Source: Candidatus Nanopelagicales bacterium
GTDB taxonomy: Bacteria > Actinomycetota > Actinomycetes > S36-B12 > UBA10799
Direction of reading: 5' to 3'
NCBI GenBank assembly: GCA_025455985.1
Contig: JALOLM010000363.1
Location: forward strand, 1-5,246
DNA: 5,246 bases
Both the position numbers and the translations under genes were made by a program. Under the pieces are notes generated by a model. It worked only from the letters and a program-made list of their open reading frames with translations. It had not been told where the DNA came from and ran no database searches. This document shows, in pieces, positions 1-5,246 of the stretch. Each line of letters opens with the position of its first letter. Positions within the stretch are counted from its first letter, which is position 1.

Positions 1-5
1 GACTC

Positions 6-1073
6 GTGAAGCTGGTCGTCATCGCCGGGCTCGTCTCCCTGGTTGTCACCCTCCTTGGAACACCGCTGATCATCCGTCTGCTGCTCAAGCACGGGTATTC
101 GCAGGCCATCCGGGTCTCCACTGATGGTGTGCCCTACCCCGAGCACGAAGGCAAGCGCGGCACTCCGTCCATGGGTGGCTTGGCCATCCTGATCGCTCTG
201 GTACTCGGGTATGCGGTGTCGCACCTTTATGCATGGCAGGCCCCGTCGGCCTCCGGGCTGCTGGCCATGTACCTGATAGTGGGTCTCGGGCTTGTCGGTA
301 TGGCCGATGACTACCTGAAGATCTTCAAGCAGCGCTCGACCGGCATCCGGGCGCGCACAAAACTGATCGGGCAGGCCGTGGTGGCCCTGACCTTCGCCTA
401 CGGCACCACGCTGTGGCCCGATGAGTACGGACGCACCCCGGCGTCCAACGCGATCTCCCTTGTGCGCGACACCCCGATCGTTCTTCCGACGGTGCTGCTG
501 CTGCTCTGGATCTGGCTGCTGATCACCGCGGCCACCAACGCCGTCAACCTCACCGATGGTCTGGACGGCCTCGCCGCCGGAGCGAGTGCCATCACCTTCA
601 TGGCCTACACCCTGCTCGGTGTGTGGCAGTACGGGCAGAACTGCTCGTTCGGGCGGTTCGTGCGCTGCTACGACGTCCGGGACCCGCTGGATCTGGCGGT
701 GATCGCCGCCGCGATGGCCGGCGCCTGCGTGGGGTTCCTGTGGTGGAACGCATCGCCGGCTCAGATCTTCATGGGAGACACCGGGTCGCTGGCCCTCGGT
801 GGCGGGATCGCCGCGCTGGCTGTCCTGAGCCGAACCGAGTTGCTGCTGCCCTTGATGGGGGGACTGTTCGTGATCATCGCGCTGTCGGTGATCGGCCAGG
901 TCGGAAGTTTCAAGCTCACAGGAAAACGGATGTTCCGGATGGCTCCGTTACATCACCATTTCGAGATGAAGGGGTGGGGTGAGGTGACGATCGTGGTGCG
1001 CTTCTGGATCATCCAGGCACTGTTCGTAGCTGCGGCCCTGTCCCTGTTCTACGCAGAGTGGGTGCGATTGTGA
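6..1073 (+). CDS. mraY: Phospho-N-acetylmuramoyl-pentapeptide-transferase (MraY, lipid I synthase)
   Basis: MraY transfers phospho-MurNAc-pentapeptide from UDP to undecaprenyl phosphate, giving lipid I on the inner face of the membrane. The 355-residue protein has the usual family length and about ten hydrophobic segments. Visible family motifs are KRGTPSMGG near residue 50, the Asp pair D101-D102 in ADDYLK, NLTDGLDGL at 181-189 (D184, D187), MGDTGS with D258, and the HHH triplet 316-318 in PLHHHFEMKGW. By family knowledge these loops are cytoplasmic and form the Mg2+ and nucleotide site. The start is GTG at 6, giving MKLVVIAGLVSL, a normal MraY N-terminus; the ribosome binding site would lie outside the window. 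The stop TGA (1071-1073) overlaps the likely murD start as GTGA. A loop between two membrane segments carries C213 and C221 before VRDPLDLA, as is common in actinobacterial MraY. Identification is secure. Confidence 0.97.
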   Translation: MKLVVIAGLVSLVVTLLGTPLIIRLLLKHGYSQAIRVSTDGVPYPEHEGKRGTPSMGGLAILIALVLGYAVSHLYAWQAPSASGLLAMYLIVGLGLVGMADDYLKIFKQRSTGIRARTKLIGQAVVALTFAYGTTLWPDEYGRTPASNAISLVRDTPIVLPTVLLLLWIWLLITAATNAVNLTDGLDGLAAGASAITFMAYTLLGVWQYGQNCSFGRFVRCYDVRDPLDLAVIAAAMAGACVGFLWWNASPAQIFMGDTGSLALGGGIAALAVLSRTELLLPLMGGLFVIIALSVIGQVGSFKLTGKRMFRMAPLHHHFEMKGWGEVTIVVRFWIIQALFVAAALSLFYAEWVRL

Positions 1074-2475
1074 CGGTACTGCCGCAGCCGGGTCAGCAGG
1101 ATTGGTCGGGGGTGCGGGTGGTCGTCGCGGGGATCGGCATCGCCGGATTCTCGTGCGCAGACGCTCTGCTTGAACGTGGTGCCGATGTGGTCGTCATCGA
1201 TGGCAAGGACGGCCCGGATCAACGCAACAGGGCCCAGATCCTTGAGGTCCTCGGCGCCCGTGTTGTCCTCGGGGACGGGGAGACCCTGCCCGATGCGGAT
1301 CTACTGGTCGTGTCCCCGGGGCTGCCACCGAGCGCGCCGGTGATCCAGGCGGCCCAGGCACAGGACATGCCCGTGTGGGGGGAGCTTGAACTGGCCTGGC
1401 GGGTACGCGATCCCGAGGGCGCCCCGTGGCTGTTCGTGACCGGCACCAACGGCAAGACCACCACCACGCTGATGCTGGCATCAATGCTGAGGGCAGCAGG
1501 GCTTCGCACCGATGCGGTCGGCAACATCGGGGTCAGCCTGGTGGCCACGGTGATGGACCCGCAGCCCCACGACGTGCTCGCGGTTGAGGTGGGAGCACCG
1601 CAGTTGCCCTTCATCCACACGGTGTCCCCGCACTCGGCAGTCTGTCTCAACGTCGCCGAGGACCACGTCGACTTCTTCGGCTCGTTCCAGGCCTACCGCG
1701 ATGCCAAGGCCCGCGTCTACGAACGCACGCAGGTGGCGTGTGTGTACAACAGTCAGGATCCCGCCACCATGACCATGGTCGAGCAGGCCGAAGTGGTCGA
1801 AGGGTGCCGTGCGATCGGATTCACTCTGGGGGTCCCCGCCCGCTCCGAGGTCGGGGTGGTGGACGACATACTGGCCGACCGCGCGTTCCTGGACGAGCGT
1901 GAGACCCACGCGCTGGAATTGGCGACGCTGGCCGACATCCGGCCGGCCGTCCCGCACCAGATCGCCAACGCGCTGGCAGCCGCGGCGTTGGCCCGGTCCT
2001 ACGGGATCGACCCCCGTCATGTGCGTGACGGTCTGCGCAGTTTCACTCCAGCCGCCCATCGCATCGCCGAGGTGGGCAGCGTGGACGGGGTTCTGTACAT
2101 CGACGACTCGAAGGCCACCAATGCGCACGCGGCGGACATGTCCCTGCGCGCCTATGATCCGGTCGTCTGGATCGCCGGCGGTCTGGCCAAGGGGCAGACG
2201 TTCGACGACCTCGTGCAGCGTCACGCGAAGCGGTTGCGCGCCGTTGTGCTCCTGACGCTCTGCGGCGACACGCACCGGATGTACCCGTCGAAGTGGTCAG
2301 CGCCACGGACACTGGTGCAATGCAAGAGGTGGTGCGCACAGCAGCGGGGCTCGCCCGCGCGGGGGACACAGTGCTGCTGGCCCCCGGTTGCGCCTCCTGG
2401 GACATGTTCACCGATTACGCCCAGCGGGGCTCGGCGTTCGCCGCAGCCGTCGCAGATCTGGACTCCGAGAGCTGA
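1070..2475 (+). pseudogene. murD: UDP-N-acetylmuramoyl-L-alanine--D-glutamate ligase (MurD), frameshifted as written
   Basis: MurD is the cytoplasmic ATP-dependent ligase that adds D-Glu to UDP-MurNAc-L-Ala. Numbering from GTG at 1070, it shows an N-terminal Rossmann-like fold (VVVAGIGIAG), the ATP loop GTNGKTTTT (G125, K129), Mg2+ region E173, D198-H199, K213 matching the carbamylated Lys, an actinobacterial insert around EGCRAIGFTLG, and C-terminal domain motifs DDSKATN (345-351) and GGLAKG (370-375). After AVVLL (L395, base 2254) homology stops in this frame. It resumes at 2257 in the -1 frame with ALRRHAPDVPVEVV, then LLAPGCASWDMFTDY, ending at TGA 2473-2475. The D-Glu-binding region (Ser-Trp-Asp...Tyr) is therefore lost from the native frame, which instead runs on to a stop at 2555-2557 with about 100 unrelated residues. 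GTG 1058 is a possible earlier start; 1070 is preferred for its GTGA overlap with mraY. The gene identity is certain. Whether the lesion is biological or an error is not. Confidence 0.93.
2252..2260 (+). other. Inferred small deletion and frameshift junction in murD
   Basis: Reading upstream in the murD frame gives RLRAVVLL, ending at base 2254. Reading downstream in the frame that ends at 2475 gives ALRRHAPDVPV, starting at 2257. Two bases remain between them. From my memory of actinobacterial MurD proteins, about nine residues (Gly-x-Asp-Arg plus a short helix start) normally separate these blocks. The simplest reading is a loss of about 25 bases; the frame change requires a loss of 3n+1 bases. 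The tetramer GCTC occurs at 2248-2251 and again at 2257-2260, which might reflect slippage but is too short to prove it. The exact breakpoint cannot be fixed from this sequence alone. Confidence 0.85.
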
Positions 2476-3746
2476 TGTCCACCACCGACCGTCCGTCGCG
2501 AAGCCCCCAGCCCAGCGGTGCCGCCTCCGGCGCCTGGCATCTGCTGCCGGCAGGTGAGACTCTGCGCCGATGGTGGAACCACCCGTTGGCCAACTACGCC
2601 CTGCTGCTCAGCACGACCATGCTGCTGCTGGTGCTGGGGATCGTCATGGTCTTCTCCGCCAGCAACGTGGTCACCTACGCCGCCGGTGAGGGTGTCGGTC
2701 TGACCGTGACCCAGAAGCAATTGATGTTCGCCGGGGCGGGTCTTGCGTCCATGGTGGTGATCTCCCGCTCGTCGGTGGCGGGGATCCGCAGGGCCGCCCC
2801 TTTCCTGCTGATCGCGGCTGTCGTTGGGTTGTTTCTGGTTTTCGTCCCGGGGATCGGCGTGTCCGTGTTCGGCCAGCGCAACTGGATCAGCTTCGGTGGG
2901 CCGTTCCAGTTCCAGCCCAGCGAGCTGGCCAAACTGGCCCTCATCCTCTGGGGTGCGGACCTGTTGACTCGCAAGCGCAAGGTCATCCACGAATGGCGGC
3001 ACCTGCTGGTCCCGCTGATCCCGGTCTGGGCTGCCATCGTCGTCCTGATCGTGCTGGAGGGTGACCTCGGGACCACGATCGTGATGTTCCCCATCCTGGC
3101 CAGCCTGCTGTTCGTCGTAGGGGCACCGGCCCGGGTCTTCGCGGCTGCCTTCGGTGCACTGCTGCTCCTCGTGGCCCTGGCGTCGGTGACCGTCGCGTAT
3201 CGGATGCAGAGGTTCCGCACATGGTTGGATCCTGCCTCCGATCCCAGCGGAGCCGGCTACCAGATCATTCACGGCCAGTACGGTCTTTCCACCGGCGGAC
3301 TGTTCGGTACCGGTCTTGGAGCCAGCCGTGAGAAGTGGGGCGGTCTGCCCGAGGCACACACCGACTTCATCTTCGCGGTCATCGGGGAGGAGTTGGGGCT
3401 GATCGGCACGGTCAGCGTGCTGGCCATGTTCGCGATCATTGCGATCGTGGCGGTGCGCGTGGCCCGCAACAGTGACGACCTCTTCGTCCGCCTGGCCACC
3501 GGTGGCATCCTGGCCTGGATCGTCGGACAAGCGGTCATCAACATCGGTGCGGTGTTGGGCCTGCTGCCCATCACGGGGCTTCCGCTACCCATGGTGTCGT
3601 ACGGCGGCTCGTCGCTGCTCATGTGTCTGTGTGCCATCGGGGTGCTGCTCGCCTTCGCGCGGTCGGAGCCGCATGCGGCCAGCGCGCTGCGTTCGCGCAG
3701 AGGGGACGCACGCACCCGGCTGCTCAGGCACCGGGGGTACCACTGA
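2475..3746 (+). CDS. ftsW: Septal peptidoglycan glycosyltransferase FtsW (SEDS family)
   Basis: FtsW polymerises lipid II into glycan strands at the division septum, working with a class B penicillin-binding protein. The 423-residue product starts with a polar cytoplasmic tail (1-38), followed by about ten membrane segments (for example 41-62, 82-98, 108-127). Family motifs are RNWISFGG then QPSELAK (147-153), EGDLGT (195-200), the long loop LPEAHTDFIFAVIGEELGL with the catalytic-position Asp D297, and LPMVSYGGSS (371-380). RodA is the main alternative, but the position between murD and murG in a dcw cluster favours FtsW. ATG at 2475 was chosen because it overlaps the natural murD stop (TGATG, 2473-2477) and has GAGAG at 2467-2471. 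The frame is open upstream to 2388, but that stretch is the out-of-frame shadow of murD. The C-terminal tail after 396 is rich in Arg. It ends by overlapping murG. Confidence 0.95.
   Translation: MSTTDRPSRSPQPSGAASGAWHLLPAGETLRRWWNHPLANYALLLSTTMLLLVLGIVMVFSASNVVTYAAGEGVGLTVTQKQLMFAGAGLASMVVISRSSVAGIRRAAPFLLIAAVVGLFLVFVPGIGVSVFGQRNWISFGGPFQFQPSELAKLALILWGADLLTRKRKVIHEWRHLLVPLIPVWAAIVVLIVLEGDLGTTIVMFPILASLLFVVGAPARVFAAAFGALLLLVALASVTVAYRMQRFRTWLDPASDPSGAGYQIIHGQYGLSTGGLFGTGLGASREKWGGLPEAHTDFIFAVIGEELGLIGTVSVLAMFAIIAIVAVRVARNSDDLFVRLATGGILAWIVGQAVINIGAVLGLLPITGLPLPMVSYGGSSLLMCLCAIGVLLAFARSEPHAASALRSRRGDARTRLLRHRGYH
3733..3746 (+). promoter_or_regulatory. Putative ribosome binding site and CTG start of murG
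   Basis: A run of five G bases (3733-3737) lies five bases before CTG 3743, whose last two bases form part of the ftsW stop codon TGA (3744-3746). The spacing suits a weak Shine-Dalgarno site. The arrangement matches the GTGA overlaps at the mraY/murD and murG/murC junctions, with C in place of G. This is inference: the G run also encodes ftsW residues and may be coincidental. Confidence 0.45.
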
Positions 3747-4834
3747 ATCCGCTGCGGGTCGTGGTGGCTGGCGGCGGCACCGCTGGTCACGTCGAGCCCG
3801 CACTCAACCTTGCTGACGCGGTCCGGGCAGCCGACCCCGACGCGATCGTGACGGCCTTGGGCACGGCCGAGGGCTTGGAGACACGGTTGGTGCCTGCCCG
3901 GGGGTACGAGCTCGACCTCATCCCGAGAGTGCCTTTGCCGCGGCGGCCCTCTGGCGACCTTGTCACCCTGCCCGGGAGATTGCGGGGGGCCGTGAGCCGG
4001 TGCCGGGAGGTATTCGCACAACGGCAGGCCGACGTCGTGGTCGGCTTCGGGGGGTTCGTCGCGCTGCCCGCCTATCTCGCAGCCCGCAACCGGGTGCCGA
4101 TCGTGGTCCATGAGGCCAACGCCAAAGCCGGGCTGGCCAACAAGGTCGGGAGGCGTTTCACACCTTTCGTCGCGGAGGCGACCACCGGCAGCCTGCCTGG
4201 TGCAGTGCGGATCGGGATTCCGCTGCGACGCAGCATCGCCGAGCTCGATCGTTCGTCGCGGCAGGTACCGGCGCGGCGTCGCTTCGGTCTGGACCCAGAT
4301 CGACGGTGCCTGCTGGTGTTCGGCGGCTCGCAGGGTGCGCGGTCGCTCAATGCCGCGACCGTGGCCGCCGCGCCGGCCCTGACCGCCGAAGGACTGCAGA
4401 TTCTGCACGCCTACGGCGCCCGGAATGCCGATCAGATCGAGCCGGTCGCGGATTTGGACGGCTACCACGCAGTGGAGTACATCGACGGGATGGATGATGC
4501 GTACTCCGCGGCGGACATGGCCGTGTGCCGGGCCGGGGCGATGACCTGTGCGGAACTGGCCGCTGTGGGCCTGCCGGCGATCTACGTGCCGCTGCCGATC
4601 GGCAATGGAGAGCAGCGATTCAACGCCACGCCGGTGGTTGAGGCCGACGGTGGTGTGCTGATGGCCGACGCCGATCTCACCGGAGACACGCTGGTGGGGG
4701 CTGTGCTGCCGATCATCACCTCTACGGGCAGACTGGAACAGATGTCGCAGAACGCCGCCGCCCACGGGGTGCGTGATGCTGCGGCCCGGTTGGCGGACAT
4801 GGTGTTCGCTGCCGCTGCGAAGGGGCACACGTGA
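3743..4834 (+). CDS. murG: Undecaprenyldiphospho-muramoylpentapeptide beta-N-acetylglucosaminyltransferase (MurG), probable CTG start
   Basis: MurG adds GlcNAc from UDP-GlcNAc to lipid I, making lipid II at the inner membrane face. It is a GT-B (family 28) glycosyltransferase. Numbering from CTG 3743, the N-terminal lobe has the glycine loop GGGTAGH (10-16), VVVGFGGFVALPAYLAA, and HEANAKAGLANK (H123, N126). The C-terminal lobe has GGSQGAR (194-200), GAMTCAEL with E271, and PLPIGNGEQRFNA (Q291, N294) for the UDP-GlcNAc site. Length is about 363 residues, normal for the family. No ATG, GTG or TTG lies at the expected N-terminus: in-frame GTGs are at 3623 and 3629, deep inside ftsW, and at 3761, inside the first beta strand. 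CTG 3743 overlaps the ftsW stop as CTGA and has a G run (3733-3737) five bases upstream. CTG 3752 would also give a classic start, (M)RVVVAGGG. The stop at 4832-4834 overlaps murC. Confidence 0.94.
   Translation: MNPLRVVVAGGGTAGHVEPALNLADAVRAADPDAIVTALGTAEGLETRLVPARGYELDLIPRVPLPRRPSGDLVTLPGRLRGAVSRCREVFAQRQADVVVGFGGFVALPAYLAARNRVPIVVHEANAKAGLANKVGRRFTPFVAEATTGSLPGAVRIGIPLRRSIAELDRSSRQVPARRRFGLDPDRRCLLVFGGSQGARSLNAATVAAAPALTAEGLQILHAYGARNADQIEPVADLDGYHAVEYIDGMDDAYSAADMAVCRAGAMTCAELAAVGLPAIYVPLPIGNGEQRFNATPVVEADGGVLMADADLTGDTLVGAVLPIITSTGRLEQMSQNAAAHGVRDAAARLADMVFAAAAKGHT
4820..4834 (+). promoter_or_regulatory. Ribosome binding site and overlapping stop/start of murG-murC
   Basis: AAGGGG at 4820-4825 is followed five bases later by GTG at 4831, which shares bases with the murG stop TGA (4832-4834). 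This is the clearest Shine-Dalgarno-like site in the window and decides the murC start over the later in-frame GTG at 4846. The overlap suggests translational coupling with murG. Confidence 0.7.
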
Positions 4835-5246
4835 GCCAGGAGCCTGTGACACGCATCGGGGAGTCGGCCCACATCATCGGGATCGGCGGTGCGGGGATGA
4901 GTGCCCTCGCCCGGTTGCTGTTGGCCGATGGTGTCCAGGTCAGCGGCTCCGACGCCAAGGATTCCCGGCGTCTGGCAGCGCTGCGGGCACTAGGGGCGCA
5001 ATGCACAGTCGGCCATGCCGCAGCCAACGTCGGTGACGTGGAGGCCGTCATCGTGTCCACGGCGATCCCGGACTCCAACGTCGAAGTCGTCGCTGCGCGC
5101 GAACGCGGCATCCCTGTCCTGCATCGCTCCGTGGCGCTGGCTGCGACCATGATCGGCAAGGATGTGCTCGCAGTCGCCGGGACCCACGGCAAGACCACGA
5201 CCACCTCGATCTTGACGGTCATTCTGCAGGCCTGCGGCCAGGACCC
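4831..5246 (+). CDS. murC: UDP-N-acetylmuramate--L-alanine ligase (MurC), N-terminal part, truncated by window end
   Basis: MurC is the cytoplasmic ATP-dependent ligase that joins L-Ala to UDP-MurNAc, the first amino acid step of the stem peptide. About 138 residues are present, and the frame is still open at the window edge. The N-terminal UDP-binding fold has HIIGIGGAGMSALA (G17-x-G19-G20-x-G22), followed by SGSDAKDS and VIVSTAIPDSN, all typical of the MurC N-terminal domain. The ATP loop AGTHGKTTTT follows (G117, K121); the THGKT form with His separates MurC from MurD, which has TNGKT in this window. The rest of the central domain and the C-terminal ligase domain lie outside the window. 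The start is GTG 4831, overlapping the murG stop. Mpl, a related ligase, is an alternative on motifs alone, but the position after murG supports MurC. Confidence 0.95.
   Translation, partial: MSQEPVTRIGESAHIIGIGGAGMSALARLLLADGVQVSGSDAKDSRRLAALRALGAQCTVGHAAANVGDVEAVIVSTAIPDSNVEVVAARERGIPVLHRSVALAATMIGKDVLAVAGTHGKTTTTSILTVILQACGQD

Noticed and set aside
1481..2275. A 264-codon open frame on the - strand opposite murD
   Set aside because: It is a shadow of conserved MurD coding sequence with no recognisable domain.
2240..2300. Programmed ribosomal frameshifting in murD
   Set aside because: There is no slippery heptamer or clear downstream structure, and a block of about nine family residues is missing, which frameshifting cannot restore.
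2388..2474. An extended ftsW start upstream of 2475
   Set aside because: The extra 29 residues are Arg-rich and come from murD sequence read out of frame; ATG 2475 matches the murD stop overlap and the usual FtsW N-terminus.
2293..2475. A separate 60-residue gene starting at GTG 2293
   Set aside because: The product is plainly the C-terminal end of MurD, and homology extends upstream of 2293 to 2257, so it is a gene fragment and not an independent gene.
2415..3530. A 371-codon open frame on the - strand opposite ftsW
   Set aside because: It is low-complexity, with runs of Asp, Gln, Gly and Arg, as expected from the complement of a membrane protein gene. No family motif or start signal is seen.
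3269..4852. A 527-codon open frame on the - strand covering ftsW and murG
   Set aside because: It is antisense to two well-conserved genes and crosses their junction. Its composition (rich in Arg, Gly, Pro, His, Gln) is typical of reverse-strand frames in GC-rich coding DNA, and no domain is recognisable.
1..5246. A hidden novel system, mobile element or accessory insertion
   Set aside because: The whole window is filled by five core cell-wall genes in their usual order, with no gaps, inverted repeats, foreign genes or composition break that I can see.

Overview
The window is a GC-rich stretch of the division and cell-wall (dcw) cluster of an actinobacterium. Five genes lie head to tail on the + strand with no intergenic DNA: mraY, murD, ftsW, murG and the start of murC. 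The actinobacterial call rests on gene order, on GTG starts, and on family-level features: the MraY loop ending in CYDVRDPLDLA, the long MurD insert around EGCRAIGFTLG, and the MurG motif VPLPIGNGEQR. I cannot place the genus reliably.

Layout: mraY (6-1073) makes lipid I. murD (1070-2475) adds D-glutamate to UDP-MurNAc-L-Ala. ftsW (2475-3746) is the septal SEDS glycosyltransferase. murG (about 3743-4834) makes lipid II. murC (4831 to beyond the window edge) adds L-Ala to UDP-MurNAc. MurC and MurD act on soluble precursors, MraY and MurG complete the lipid-linked disaccharide-peptide at the membrane, and FtsW polymerises the exported product at the division site. Every junction is a stop/start overlap of 1 to 4 bases, so translational coupling along one transcript is likely. 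No promoter, terminator, RNA gene, mobile element, CRISPR array or notable repeat is visible, and no non-coding stretch is long enough to need comment.

Two things stand out. First, murD is broken as written. Near 2252-2257 the reading frame changes and about nine residues that the family normally has are missing. This fits a deletion of about 25 bases inside the C-terminal ligase domain. The correct C-terminus continues in another frame and ends at 2475, exactly where ftsW starts. The unshifted frame instead runs 82 bases into ftsW. Because murD is normally essential and single-copy, an assembly or sequencing error is the leading explanation, with a real mutation second. Second, murG has no ATG, GTG or TTG at its expected start. 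A CTG that overlaps the ftsW stop (CTGA, 3743-3746) fits the junction pattern.

I see no sign of an undescribed system here. Apart from these two points the region is an ordinary peptidoglycan operon segment.
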